A stretch of DNA of 64,000 nucleotides from the NCBI RefSeq assembly GCF_000011385.1, contig NC_005125.1, positions 1,426,001-1,490,000 of the forward strand, written 5' to 3'. Every line of letters starts with the position of its first letter. The first letter of the stretch is position 1. The notes beneath the pieces were generated by a model. The model was given only the letters and a program-made list of their open reading frames with translations, ran no database searches and had not been told where the DNA came from. This document shows positions 25,876-35,293 of this stretch, in pieces. Made by a program: the position numbers and the translations under genes. The DNA comes from Gloeobacter violaceus PCC 7421 (GTDB lineage: Bacteria; Cyanobacteriota; Cyanobacteriia; Gloeobacterales; Gloeobacteraceae).

Positions 25876-26595
25876 CTACTGGCTATCTGGATCGACTCCC
25901 ATTTCTCGCAATCGCGCAGCAAGGACATCGGCCCGCTGCTTTTGCACTTGCGCCTGCTCCCAGCCGGTCGGAAGCAAGTTGCCGTTCTCGTCCCACCAGC
26001 GCAGCCAGGGCAAGTCCATGTCCATGTAGCGGCCCTGCCAAATCCCCAGTTCCACCCCCAGCGGGGAAATGGGGTAATGTCCGCGTTCGTTGGGAGGCAA
26101 CCGGCGGTAGCGCCCGGCCACTAGTTCAAAAACCTCGACGCTCGCTTTTTGCACCTCATAGATGCCGTAGTACGCCGGACGGATCGCCCGCTCGTAGATC
26201 CAAAATTTGCCCCTTCTGGGTGTTCTGTCCCTTTCCTCGCTGCCGTCACCGCTTACGAATTCCAGTACCACCAGCGGCGGGATGAACTCTTTCCACAGCA
26301 CGTAGGATCGGCGAATCCGGCCATCGAGCGTCGGGGGCACATCGGGTACATAGAACCAGTCAGGGGATTCGGCTCCGCGCTCGGGCGGCTCGGGTGGGTC
26401 CGGTAGTCGCCAATAGATGCCGCAGTCCTGACCGATGCAAAACTGGCCGTCCGGGTGAAGCGCCTGCAGGCGCGGCTCGATGGAATCGGTCAAAAGCAGG
26501 CTCTGGGGATGCTCTTGAAAGTTTTTCACAAAGGTGCCGTTCGACTCCGGCAATTGGGTGTGATCTGGTAGCGGGGTACTGGGCTCAGAGATCAT
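25876..26595 (-). CDS. Uma2-family (DUF820) endonuclease-like protein
   Basis: A 239-residue member of the Uma2 PD-(D/E)XK-like group. Recognisable parts are DWFYVPDVPPTLDG, the core strand PPLVVLEFVSGDGSEER with its acidic residue, RGKFWIYERAIRPAYYGIYEV, and the standard C-terminal tail LAARLREMGVDPD. No nuclease activity can be assumed. It is one of four Uma2 genes in the window, converges on cruG with 4 bp between the stops, and has no transposon next to it. Confidence 0.85.
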   Translation of the reverse strand: MISEPSTPLPDHTQLPESNGTFVKNFQEHPQSLLLTDSIEPRLQALHPDGQFCIGQDCGIYWRLPDPPEPPERGAESPDWFYVPDVPPTLDGRIRRSYVLWKEFIPPLVVLEFVSGDGSEERDRTPRRGKFWIYERAIRPAYYGIYEVQKASVEVFELVAGRYRRLPPNERGHYPISPLGVELGIWQGRYMDMDLPWLRWWDENGNLLPTGWEQAQVQKQRADVLAARLREMGVDPDSQ

Positions 26596-26743
26596 CTGCA
26601 GGTTCTCCTGCGCTTTGTCTCCATCGTAGGGGTTCTATCCGAGCGTTTCAGCAGAGCCACCCTGGCTGGTTCTCTGTTGAATCCGTGGGCAAGAAGGCGA
26701 ATTTGCCCTATTCTCGGGTCAACCATACTCGCCTTTCCAAGAC

Positions 26744-27829
26744 ATGCAACGGACGAGCCTGTCTGTGTTTTCTCTGTTTGTCCTTGCCCTGGCGACACTG
26801 TCGCTGGTGGCCTGTGGTGCACCGGCAGGTTCCGGGGACAGTTCAAAGGAACTGAATCTTTACGCCTGGTCGGAATACATTCCGCAAAAGATGCTCGACC
26901 AGTTCACCGAGAAGACAGGGATCCGGGTCAACTACGACACGTTTTCCTCCAACGAAGAGCTGCTCGCCAAATTGCAGGCCGGCAGTTCCGGCTATGACGT
27001 AATCATCGCCAGCGACTACACCGTCGATATCCTCAAAAAGCAAAACCGGCTCGAACCGCTTGAATTGGCGAAACTACCCAACTTCGCCAATATCGAAGCA
27101 ACTTTGAAAAACCCGCCCTACGATCCGGATAATCGCTACACCGTGCCCTACCAGTGGGGCACCGTCGGCCTGGCGGTCGATACGGCCAAGGTGAAACGGC
27201 CGATTAGCCGTTGGGAGGATCTGTGGGATCCCGCCTTCAAGGGACGGGTGGTACTGCTCGACGACGAATTTGAAGTGCTGGGTATGGCGCTGCAAACTCT
27301 AGGCTTCGACAAAAACACCAAAGACCCTGCCCAACTGGCAAAAGCCCGAGCCAAACTCGCCCAACTGCGCCCGAATATCAAACTCTTCGACAGCGACAGC
27401 CCGAAGACGGCCCTGCTATCCGGCGAAGTCTGGCTTGGGCAGGTCTGGAACGGCGAAGCGGCCCTCGCCCAGCGCGAGAACCCGGCCATCCGCTACCTGT
27501 GCCCCGCCGAAGGTTGCGGCATCTGGCACGACAACTGGGCCGTCCCCAAAGGCGCTCCGCACAAAGACGCTGCCCTCGCCTTTATCGACTACACGATGAG
27601 CCCGGAGGCGGGCATTATGATCACCCAGGCCTTTCCATACTCCAACCCCAACCGGGCGGCCCTGGAACTGCTCAAAAAAGCAGATCCAAAACTCTACTCC
27701 ACCTACATGGCCTCCCCCGCCACCAACCCCGGCCCCGCTTTTCTCAAAGCGGCCCAGCCGGTGGAGGACAAAGCCGAGAATACGCCGCTGTGGGATCGCA
27801 CCTGGACCGAGGTCAAAAGCGGCACCTGA
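26744..27829 (+). CDS. Polyamine ABC transporter substrate-binding lipoprotein (PotD-like)
   Basis: A 361-residue periplasmic binding protein with a lipoprotein signal peptide (lipobox LVAC, Cys25). The mature protein starts like PotD/PotF, with LNLYAWSEYIPQKMLDQF, and continues with SGYDVIIASDYTVDIL and VPYQWGTVGLAVD. The family binds spermidine or putrescine and delivers them to a PotABC membrane complex. No permease or ATPase genes are adjacent, so the transporter must be encoded elsewhere. It converges on the TerB-like gene. Confidence 0.9.
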   Translation: MQRTSLSVFSLFVLALATLSLVACGAPAGSGDSSKELNLYAWSEYIPQKMLDQFTEKTGIRVNYDTFSSNEELLAKLQAGSSGYDVIIASDYTVDILKKQNRLEPLELAKLPNFANIEATLKNPPYDPDNRYTVPYQWGTVGLAVDTAKVKRPISRWEDLWDPAFKGRVVLLDDEFEVLGMALQTLGFDKNTKDPAQLAKARAKLAQLRPNIKLFDSDSPKTALLSGEVWLGQVWNGEAALAQRENPAIRYLCPAEGCGIWHDNWAVPKGAPHKDAALAFIDYTMSPEAGIMITQAFPYSNPNRAALELLKKADPKLYSTYMASPATNPGPAFLKAAQPVEDKAENTPLWDRTWTEVKSGT

Positions 27830-27837
27830 AACAGGGC

Positions 27838-28287
27838 TCAGGTGGCCCGACCGGTAAGACGCCTCAGCCAGCGCTTGAAGCGGCCCAGCAACGACGGCGG
27901 GTCACTCGCTTCGAGGGCGTGGCGCAGATCTTCTATCAATTGCGTCTCCTCAGGAACCACCCGCCCGTCGGCCGCCACCACGAGCTTGAGGGCAGCAGCC
28001 AATTCCCGGCGCAAAGCCGGCTCGGCCTGTGCAGCCTGGACTTCCTCAAGCCACACCCGGCTGGTATCGGCGGCCGGGCGGATCTGCAAATACTCCAGCA
28101 GCTTGCGCTTTTCCTCGACACTTAAATCCAACCGTTGCAGGTACTGGGCGAGGATCAAAGCCTCCGCCGGATGCAATTCGCCGTCCGACCAGGCGGCGGC
28201 AACCAACAGGTGAAAGGCGACGGCGGGATAGTTCACGTTCAGGTAGGGCAAACGGCCGATCGGCAGTCTAACGCACTCTGGGTGCAC
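27838..28287 (-). CDS. TerB-like protein
   Basis: A 149-residue all-helical protein of the TerB/tellurite-resistance type. The signature is FHLLVAAAWSDGELHPAEAL (about residues 24-43), repeated in relaxed form as KLVVAADGRVVPEETQLIED. Both carry acidic residues that bind divalent metal in family structures. There are no other ter genes nearby, so tellurite resistance should not be inferred; many stand-alone TerB proteins are stress-related. The start is ambiguous within the first 20 residues. Confidence 0.8.
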   Translation of the reverse strand: MHPECVRLPIGRLPYLNVNYPAVAFHLLVAAAWSDGELHPAEALILAQYLQRLDLSVEEKRKLLEYLQIRPAADTSRVWLEEVQAAQAEPALRRELAAALKLVVAADGRVVPEETQLIEDLRHALEASDPPSLLGRFKRWLRRLTGRAT

Positions 28288-28323
28288 AATTGATCAGTCC
28301 CCCGACCCAGGAATCCCCCAGCG

Positions 28324-29610
28324 ATGGATCCGCAGCGACTGCTCGAACTGGCTAGAAAAAACGGCGCCGAGGCCGCCGAGGTCTATCTCTCGCAGGGGTT
28401 GGGCCGCTCCGCCAATTTCGAGGCCAACCGCCTCAAGCAAGTGGAGACGGGCGATGAGGAAGGGGTGGCCCTACGCGTCTGGCGCGACGGCCGGCCGGGT
28501 CTGGCGGTGGCCCACGGTCCGGTCGACGACGCATTGCTGGTGGAAAAAGCAATCGCCCTCGCCCAATTCGGTCAGCCGGAGGAACCGGAGCTGGCCGGCG
28601 AACCCTTGCTCGTTGAAAGCCGTCCCCATACCCCAACCCCCATCGAACGACTGATCGCCTGGGGTGAACAGACGATTTCCCTGGTGCGCGAGCGCTACGC
28701 GGAGGTGCTCTGCGGCTGCACCTACAGCGAAGAGGTGGGCACCGTCCGCCTGATCAATTCCCGCGGCCTCGATGTGAGCTATGCCAGCCATCACCGCAGC
28801 GGCTACCTGGGGGCTGAGTGGGTGCGCGGCGAAGATTTTTTGCAGGTGTACGACGGTGAGACTGTGCTTGGGGATCCTTCCCCGGAGGCGGTCGCCGCCC
28901 CGGTGCTCGAACGGCTGGGCTGGTCGCAGGAGAACTGTCCTACCCGAGTTGGGACTGTGCCGGTCCTGTTCACGGCCAAGGCCACCACGGTGCTGTTGGG
29001 CACCGTGGGCGCCGCTCTGAACGGCCGTCAGGTACTGCAGGAGGCTTCACCCTGGAGCCAGAAGCGGGGCGAGATGGTCCTCTCGCCACTCCTCTCCTTG
29101 AGCCAGGATCCCCAGTTGGCTCCCTACATCACGCCTTTTGACGACGAGGGCACCCCGGCTATTGCCCTCGAATTCGTGCGGGCGGGTCGGCTTGAGACGT
29201 TTTATGCCGATCGGCGCATCGCCCGTCGCCTCGGGCTGCGTCCGGGAGGCAACGGCCTGCGATCCGACCTCGGCAGCTATCCGCAGCCGGGGCTGTTCAA
29301 CCTGGTGGTGGCCGCCGGGGAGCATGCGTTTGCCGAACTGCTCAGCCGGATGGACGACGGCATCGTGGTCGACCAGGTACTCGGAGGCGGCGCCGGTCTG
29401 TCGGGGGAATTTTCCGTCAACATCGATCTGGGTTTTCGGGTCAAAGGAGGCGAGATTGTCGGGCGCATCAAGGACACGATGGTGGCCGGCAACGCCTACG
29501 ATGCCCTGGGCCGGCTCGCCGCCCTCGGCAGCGAGCGGCTCTGGGAGGGCAACGTGTTCACTCCGGCACTGCTGGTCGAATCGCTCGCCGTCACCGGCCG
29601 GGCCGATTAG
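28324..29610 (+). CDS. TldD/PmbA-family protein (PmbA-like)
   Basis: A 428-residue member of the TldD/PmbA family. In E. coli TldD and TldE (PmbA) form a heterodimeric protease that matures peptides such as microcin B17. This copy has the usual opening (LLELARKNGAEAAEVYLSQG), VALRVWRDGRPGLAVA and a glycine-rich C-terminal sheet (GGGAGLSGEFSVNIDLGFRVKGGE). No HExxxH zinc motif is visible, which fits the PmbA (TldE) partner. It is divergent from the TerB-like gene, with 36 bp between. Confidence 0.85.
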   Translation: MDPQRLLELARKNGAEAAEVYLSQGLGRSANFEANRLKQVETGDEEGVALRVWRDGRPGLAVAHGPVDDALLVEKAIALAQFGQPEEPELAGEPLLVESRPHTPTPIERLIAWGEQTISLVRERYAEVLCGCTYSEEVGTVRLINSRGLDVSYASHHRSGYLGAEWVRGEDFLQVYDGETVLGDPSPEAVAAPVLERLGWSQENCPTRVGTVPVLFTAKATTVLLGTVGAALNGRQVLQEASPWSQKRGEMVLSPLLSLSQDPQLAPYITPFDDEGTPAIALEFVRAGRLETFYADRRIARRLGLRPGGNGLRSDLGSYPQPGLFNLVVAAGEHAFAELLSRMDDGIVVDQVLGGGAGLSGEFSVNIDLGFRVKGGEIVGRIKDTMVAGNAYDALGRLAALGSERLWEGNVFTPALLVESLAVTGRAD

Positions 29611-30653
29611 CCGTTTGCCGCAAGCGCAAACACATCGGCGAGCACGACGTCCCCGGACGGCTTGCGTTTTTGATCAGGAGTGTCGTAAACCACCAACAGT
29701 TCACCGTCTTCCGGTGATCCGATCCGGGTGATCCCTTCGGCGCGGTCCACTCCTTCGGTGTGGGGAATCTCGAAGAGGGCTTCAAGCCGGCCGGGTTTGC
29801 GTTCGATGAGCGTTTGCTTGGCGTTCGGACCGCCCGTCAGCCGGTAGAGGCGGATGGTACCGTCGAGGTCCATCGTCGGCCCAGCCAGGATGAGCAGGTC
29901 GTCACCGTCAAAACAGAGATCCCGTATCCCCAGCCCCGCCAGATCAAGAAAGTGCTTGCGGTAGGGTTTGCCCTCCGGATCGACCGGTTTGAGGCCCAGG
30001 CGGCCGGGACTCGCTTCGAACGGCTCCAACTCCAACAGCAGCGACCAGCCGCACAGCACCGGACCGCGCAAACCGAGAAACAGCCGCTTCTCTCTAAAGG
30101 CCAATCCTTCGATGTCAAAACCGTTGTCCTTGCCCGGAATATTGGCCAGCAAAAACGGTCCGAGGTGCGGATCGCCCCTCAAGGCTTCGGTAAGCAGGTT
30201 GCCGACGTCTGTTTGGGGCAGATGGGCGGCTCCTTCGGCAGTCGGCTCCAGAATTTGACCGCTTTCGTGCAGAGGAATGCGGGCCAGAAAATAGCGGCTG
30301 ATCTCGGCGGTGTAACTGGCGAGGCGTTCGAGGTTTTCCGCTTCGCTGCGCTTGGATTTGACGCCTTTGCGTTTGATGCTGTGGGAGCCGGTCAACCAGA
30401 GGTAAGGAGCCGCATAGTCGAGCCCTTCGATGTCGATTTCTGCCGCCGGGTCTGCAAAGATATCGAAAATATCCTGAAGACGAAAAAGGCGGTGGGCGCC
30501 GTAGACGCCTTGGCCCACGGGCGAAAGGCGCTCCAGGGTGAGCGTTTCGTCGGAGGCCACCCAGAGGCAACCGTCGGGGGTCTGGCACACGGCAGAGAGG
30601 TCTTCGTGCACATCTTTTGGATTGCTGTCGAACTGCAAAGCGATCTGGCGCAT
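29607..30653 (-). CDS. DUF3616 protein
   Basis: A 348-residue cytosolic protein that matches the DUF3616 pattern: an initial segment (DGCLWVASDETLTLERLSP), DIEGLDYAAPYLWLTGSHS, DIEGLAFREKRLFLGLRGP and DLCFDGDDLLILAGPTMDL. Such repeated sheets predict a beta-propeller. The function is unknown. Its stop overlaps the 3' end of the PmbA-like gene by 4 bp on the opposite strand. Confidence 0.8.
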   Translation of the reverse strand: MRQIALQFDSNPKDVHEDLSAVCQTPDGCLWVASDETLTLERLSPVGQGVYGAHRLFRLQDIFDIFADPAAEIDIEGLDYAAPYLWLTGSHSIKRKGVKSKRSEAENLERLASYTAEISRYFLARIPLHESGQILEPTAEGAAHLPQTDVGNLLTEALRGDPHLGPFLLANIPGKDNGFDIEGLAFREKRLFLGLRGPVLCGWSLLLELEPFEASPGRLGLKPVDPEGKPYRKHFLDLAGLGIRDLCFDGDDLLILAGPTMDLDGTIRLYRLTGGPNAKQTLIERKPGRLEALFEIPHTEGVDRAEGITRIGSPEDGELLVVYDTPDQKRKPSGDVVLADVFALAANG

Positions 30654-30685
30654 GGTGCGGTTCCTTGAACGAGGGAATTTTAAAT

Positions 30686-31891
30686 TTAGCGGGCGGCCTG
30701 CAAATCTTCGACCATCGCGGCGGCAATTGCCTCAGCAATCGCCCCGCGTACCTGGCGGGCCTGCGCATCGGTATTGAGCAACCGATCCACCCGGGGCACG
30801 TCGATAAATTCAATTTCCACCAGGCAGGCCCGGCAAGGATACTCCTGTGACGAGTTCCCCAACGCGCGATCGTCGAGGACACCCAAAACTCCGCCCCCCG
30901 ACGCCGTGTCTTCTTTGACGCCACGATCGCGCGTGCCGGGGAGGTAGGTCCGCAAAGCCCCAAGCACGGCCCCCTGAATGCGCCACGCGAACGCTTCGTC
31001 TTCCTCGAAATTTACATTGCCGTTGGTACGGGCGCGAATGTAGGTTTCTACCCCGCTGGTCTGTTTGTTAAAGCCGTTGAAATGAATGCTCAAGAACAGA
31101 TCCGCCCTCTCCACGCTTGCGAGGTTGGCCCGCTCGGCAATACCGACATTGACATCGGCGGTACGGGTTAGAACGACACGAAGGTCATAGCCGTTTTGGG
31201 CGGCGATTTGTTGCAGCGCGTCGCGGATGAGCAGAGCTATTTCCAGGGTCATAGTCTTTTCTTTGATGCCGCTTGCACTGATGGCATTGTTGGGAGAACT
31301 GCCCCCGATTTTGCGGGTACCCCCATGGCCAGGATCGAGAACTACCGTTCCCCGTAGCGACGGACTTTCTATCGGCGCGATCACCGGCTCAGCAGCGTTG
31401 TCAAGGAGGATCTGTGCTTCATCCACCAGCGCCAGCACCCGGTCTACGTAGCCTGGGGACGGGGAGTATACCGGGCCGACAAAGCGAATAAACTCTTCGC
31501 CACTATCGGTGCGCTCTTCCCAACCTGTGTAGGGTGAGCGATCGATAAATCGCCAGTATCCCCGAATGAAGCGCTCCAAGCCGGCGAACTGACAATAATA
31601 ATCGGGTCCATCGTTCGCTTGATAAAGGATCCTGGTGGCGAAACCGGTCATTTCTGTGCGCCATTTGAGTCCACCGAAGTTATAGTGATTTTTGGCCAGA
31701 TTCGATTCTCCCCAACCCGACTCCAAAATCCACTGCGCGAGCGTCACTGCTTTGAGTTGAGGATACTGAATCTCGGTGCGGGCATAGAGTAAAACAAGAT
31801 CCTTGAAAAGGGCGCTCAAGTTGGTCGGAATTGCCAAGGTAATATCCTCTGGCTCGGGTTGCAAGAGAGTATCATTTTCGCCTGATCCCAT
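30686..31891 (-). CDS. Two-domain murein hydrolase: glucosaminidase (GH73) plus amidase_3
   Basis: A 401-residue cell-wall enzyme. The N-terminal half contains the glucosaminidase signature LAQWILESGWGESNLAKNHY followed by NFGGLKW. The C-terminal half is an N-acetylmuramoyl-L-alanine amidase with VVLDPGHGG (zinc His), LFLSIHFNGF (second zinc His) and a catalytic Glu in CLVEIEFID. No signal peptide is obvious from the start at 31891 (MGSGENDTLL); a longer frame back to 32131 reads through the helicase region and is not coding-like. It is divergent from the helicase gene. Confidence 0.85.
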   Translation of the reverse strand: MGSGENDTLLQPEPEDITLAIPTNLSALFKDLVLLYARTEIQYPQLKAVTLAQWILESGWGESNLAKNHYNFGGLKWRTEMTGFATRILYQANDGPDYYCQFAGLERFIRGYWRFIDRSPYTGWEERTDSGEEFIRFVGPVYSPSPGYVDRVLALVDEAQILLDNAAEPVIAPIESPSLRGTVVLDPGHGGTRKIGGSSPNNAISASGIKEKTMTLEIALLIRDALQQIAAQNGYDLRVVLTRTADVNVGIAERANLASVERADLFLSIHFNGFNKQTSGVETYIRARTNGNVNFEEDEAFAWRIQGAVLGALRTYLPGTRDRGVKEDTASGGGVLGVLDDRALGNSSQEYPCRACLVEIEFIDVPRVDRLLNTDAQARQVRGAIAEAIAAAMVEDLQAAR

Positions 31892-31989
31892 ATACAAATT
31901 CTGTGCCGGATTATGCAGTGCCGACCAACCTTGGGCAAGGAGATTGCGACTGGGATGGCACAATGGTCCCAGTCCCCAGCCGGCACCCG

Positions 31990-33396
31990 ATGGCCCGCAT
32001 CCCGACGCTTGAATACGACCGTGGCACGTTGATTTTGCACCCGCCTCCTCGGGGCAAGGGCTGGATCGACTATGCCACCTGGGACGACCGGGTCGAAAAA
32101 TTCCGCATCCCGGCTTCGGATTACCGGGCACTGGTGCAGGCGCTGGAGGCGGAGGGGGCGCGCTTCGAGGACCGGGCGGGGGCGTTTGCGGCTGTCGAAC
32201 TCACCCCCGGTTTTGAGATGACGCCCTACCCGCACCAGACAGAAGCCCTCGCCGCCTGGCAGGCCGCCGGTCGGCGGGGGGTGGTGGTTCTGCCCACCGC
32301 AAGCGGCAAGACCTATCTGGCCCAACTGGCCATGCAGTCGACCGGCCGCAGCACGCTGATTGCCGTGCCGACGCTGGATCTGATGCATCAGTGGTATGCC
32401 CATCTGCGGGCTGCCTTTCCGGATACGCCGGTGGGTTTGCTCGGGGGCGGCTCGCGCGACACCAGCCCGATCCTGGTGGCCACCTACGATAGCGCCGCCA
32501 TCCACGCCGAAACGCTGGGGGGGCGCTACGGGCTGTTGGTTTTCGACGAGTGCCACCACCTGCCCGGTGATTTTTACCGCAAGGTGGCCGAGTACGCCGT
32601 CGCCCCATTTAGGCTCGGGCTTACGGCCACTCCCGAGCGCGCCGACGGTCGCCATAGCGAACTGACGGGCCTGGTGGGGCCGGAAGTCTACCGACGCACG
32701 CCCGCAGAGTTGGCGGGCACCGCCCTCGCCCCCCACCGGACGGTGCGCCTCAAAGTGCGTCTGTCGGCGGAGGAGCAAGCCCGCCACGACGAGTTGCTGG
32801 CTCTGCGCAACGCCTTTTTGCGTGAAGCGAAACTCTCGCTCGGCAGTGCCGAGGGCTGGCAGCGCTTCGTACAAACAAGTGCTCGCAGCTGCGAAGGGCG
32901 GCGGGCGATGAAGGCCCATACCGAGGCGCGCGCCATTGCCATGGGCACCGAGAGCAAACTGCGGGTGATGGCGGACCTGCTCGTCCGCCACTATCCGGAA
33001 CCGGCGCTGATCTTTACCTACGACAACGCCACTGTCTACCGCATCGCCCGGGACTACCTGATCCCCGCCATCACCCACCAGACGCCGGTCAAGGAGCGCC
33101 ATGCCATCCTCGCGGCCTTTCGCACCGGTGAGTACCGGGCGGTCGTCGCTTCCCAGGTACTCAACGAAGGGGTGGACGTGCCGGAGGCGAGTGTGGCGAT
33201 TTTGCTTTCGGGCACCGCCTCGGCGCGCGAGTACATCCAGCGGCTCGGGCGGATTTTACGCAAAGGCCGCGACCCGAACAAACACGCAGTGCTCTACGAA
33301 GTCTACTCCGAGGACACCCTCGAGGAGCGCACCAGCGCCCGCCGCCACGCCCACACCCGTCCCCACCACCAGCCCCCAGGCAATGCTTCCCGGTGA
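31990..33396 (+). CDS. XPB/Rad25-like superfamily 2 DNA helicase
   Basis: A 468-residue SF2 helicase. Motif Q/I are seen in PYPHQTEALAAWQAAGR and VVLPTASGKTYLA (about residue 105). Motif II is DECHH, motif III LTATP, and motif VI YIQRLGRILRKG. The DECHH box and the LRKG ending match XPB/Rad25-type helicases. The start at 31990 (MARIPTLEYDRG) leads into the folded domain; the frame is open back to 31903. The end overlaps the DUF790 gene by 14 bp. In archaea XPB works with the nuclease Bax1, which is a DUF790 protein, in a nucleotide-excision-repair-like reaction, so this pair is likely a repair unit. Confidence 0.9.
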   Translation: MARIPTLEYDRGTLILHPPPRGKGWIDYATWDDRVEKFRIPASDYRALVQALEAEGARFEDRAGAFAAVELTPGFEMTPYPHQTEALAAWQAAGRRGVVVLPTASGKTYLAQLAMQSTGRSTLIAVPTLDLMHQWYAHLRAAFPDTPVGLLGGGSRDTSPILVATYDSAAIHAETLGGRYGLLVFDECHHLPGDFYRKVAEYAVAPFRLGLTATPERADGRHSELTGLVGPEVYRRTPAELAGTALAPHRTVRLKVRLSAEEQARHDELLALRNAFLREAKLSLGSAEGWQRFVQTSARSCEGRRAMKAHTEARAIAMGTESKLRVMADLLVRHYPEPALIFTYDNATVYRIARDYLIPAITHQTPVKERHAILAAFRTGEYRAVVASQVLNEGVDVPEASVAILLSGTASAREYIQRLGRILRKGRDPNKHAVLYEVYSEDTLEERTSARRHAHTRPHHQPPGNASR

Positions 33397-34594
33397 TCTG
33401 CTCATCCACACCTACCGCGGCGAGGCGATTGTGCCCCGCCGCCTTGGCCTGGAGCGCTACTACCTGCAAATGGCCGGGGAACTGATCGAAGCCTTTCGTG
33501 CTGCCCACGGTCAACCCCAGGCCGAACTCGACCGCTCGGTTGCGGAACTTGAAAGCGACCATCCCGACTACCGGGTGCGGCGCGGTCTGGTGCATCTGCT
33601 CAAGTCCCTGTGCACCTTCGAGGTGGTGAGCCCCATCGACCCGCAGTGCCTGCGCTCCCGGGTATACGCCCTGGCGGCCAAGCAGGCGCCGGGGGAGCAC
33701 CACACCGCCCAATGCTTGGAGCAGATAGCCGAGATTTTGAGCGCCGAGCTAGGAAAACCGGTCTTCGCAGACCAGATCCGGCAGTCTCTCTTTGCCGACT
33801 TGCCCCAGAACCGGATTTTGACCCAATTCGAGGAACCTTCGCCCAAAGCGCTTTTACACCGCTTCAACCTTGCACAGGTGCAGGGCGTGTTCTACCGCGC
33901 CACCCACGTCCGCCTCAACGTCCACCGCAACGACCCCGGCGAGTACAAGTATCTGTTTCGCTTCTTGAAACTGTTCGGCCTGATGACCTATATCGAGGGG
34001 GATCCCGAGCACGGCTTCACCCTCACCATCGACGGCCCCACGAGTCTCTTCCAGGTGCACGCCCAGTACGGCCTGGCGCTCGCCAAGCTGCTGCCGGCGT
34101 TGCTGCACGTCAAGCGCTGGAATCTGATGGCCCAACTCAAAAACCGCGACCCGTACTCCAAGGCCGTGCGCACCGGCACCTTTCAACTGGACGCCGAGTG
34201 CGGTCTAGTGAGCCATTACCCGCCCGGCAAACCCTTCGACAGCATGATCGAGCAATCGTTTGCCGAGCAGTGGAGCGCCCTCGATACCGAATGGCAACTG
34301 GAGCGCGAGGTACACCTGCTGCCCATCCCCGGTAGCGTGATGATCCCTGACTTTCGGCTCGTTCATCCCGACGGCCGCACGGTCATCCTTGAAATCGTCG
34401 GTTACTGGCGGCCGGAGTATCTGCGCAAAAAATTCTCCCAGGTGCGCCGGGTCGATTGTGCCGATCTGCTTTTGGCGGTCTCTGAGCGGCTCAACCTCGA
34501 AAAAGCCGGGGTGAAACTTGACGATCTGCCTGCCAGAATTGTCTGGTATAAGGACAAACTCTCAGCCCGGGCGGTGCTGAAGGCGCTCGGCTAG
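33383..34594 (+). CDS. DUF790 (Bax1-like) nuclease, partner of the XPB-like helicase
   Basis: A 403-residue protein of the DUF790 family, whose archaeal member Bax1 is a structure-specific nuclease bound to XPB. The N-terminal domain begins MLPGDLLIHTYRGEAIVPRR. The C-terminal nuclease domain has the PD-(D/E)XK core IPDFRLVHPDGRTVILEIVG followed by YWRPEYLRKK. Asp and Glu of the core are present. The start at 33383 lies in the last codons of the helicase gene, overlapping by 14 bp, so translation is coupled. A Uma2 gene follows after 20 bp in the same direction. Confidence 0.85.
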   Translation: MLPGDLLIHTYRGEAIVPRRLGLERYYLQMAGELIEAFRAAHGQPQAELDRSVAELESDHPDYRVRRGLVHLLKSLCTFEVVSPIDPQCLRSRVYALAAKQAPGEHHTAQCLEQIAEILSAELGKPVFADQIRQSLFADLPQNRILTQFEEPSPKALLHRFNLAQVQGVFYRATHVRLNVHRNDPGEYKYLFRFLKLFGLMTYIEGDPEHGFTLTIDGPTSLFQVHAQYGLALAKLLPALLHVKRWNLMAQLKNRDPYSKAVRTGTFQLDAECGLVSHYPPGKPFDSMIEQSFAEQWSALDTEWQLEREVHLLPIPGSVMIPDFRLVHPDGRTVILEIVGYWRPEYLRKKFSQVRRVDCADLLLAVSERLNLEKAGVKLDDLPARIVWYKDKLSARAVLKALG

Positions 34595-34614
34595 CTGAAT
34601 CCAGGAGGCCCGCG

Positions 34615-35190
34615 TTGAAAAATATCACCCTTGACATGCAATCTGTGGATTTGAGCGATGAGCAGTATTTCCAGCTTTGTCAGGCGAACCGCGACCTTCG
34701 TTTTGAGCGTTCTGCCAAGGGAGAGCTGATTATCATGCCTCCGGCTGGCAGCAACTCTTCACACCGCAACATCAAGCTTTCCCAGCAATTGGCCAACTGG
34801 TCGGACACCAATGGGCTGGGCATCGAATTTGATTCTTCCGGCGGCTTCAAGCTGCCCAACGGCGCCGACCGCTCCCCCGATGCCTCCTGGGTGCGACGGG
34901 AGCGCTGGGAGGCGCTCACCCCCGAGGAGCAGGACCGCTTCGCGCCCGTGTGCCCGGACTTTGTCGCGGAGTTGCGCTTCAAGACCGACTCGCTGAAGGA
35001 ACTGCGGCTCAAGATGCAGGAATACATCGACAACGGCGCTCTGCTGGGCTGGCTCCTCGACCCCCAGACGCGCAAGGTCGAGATCTACCGGCCTGGCCTG
35101 CCCGTCGAAGTTCTGGACAATCCCGAACGACTGTCCGGCGAGCCGGTTCTACCGGGGTTCGTGCTGAATCTGGCTGCGATCTGGGCTTGA
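34615..35190 (+). CDS. Uma2-family (DUF820) endonuclease-like protein
   Basis: A 191-residue Uma2 protein with the full set of family features: RSPDASWVRRERW, PDFVAELRFKTDSLKELRLK and the conserved NGALLGWLLDP. The start is TTG 34615, six bases after an AGGAGG. It closely follows the DUF790 gene in the same direction and may be cotranscribed with the XPB-Bax1 pair, but Uma2 genes also occur in many unrelated settings. Confidence 0.88.
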   Translation: MKNITLDMQSVDLSDEQYFQLCQANRDLRFERSAKGELIIMPPAGSNSSHRNIKLSQQLANWSDTNGLGIEFDSSGGFKLPNGADRSPDASWVRRERWEALTPEEQDRFAPVCPDFVAELRFKTDSLKELRLKMQEYIDNGALLGWLLDPQTRKVEIYRPGLPVEVLDNPERLSGEPVLPGFVLNLAAIWA

Positions 35191-35293
35191 AGACTACAAG
35201 GTGTTCAGCCGGAACACCCGACGCTGTGAGGACTGCCCGTACAATACGGAACGGCCGGTTTCAACCTGCCTGCTGCCGTTGTTCGAGGATTCC

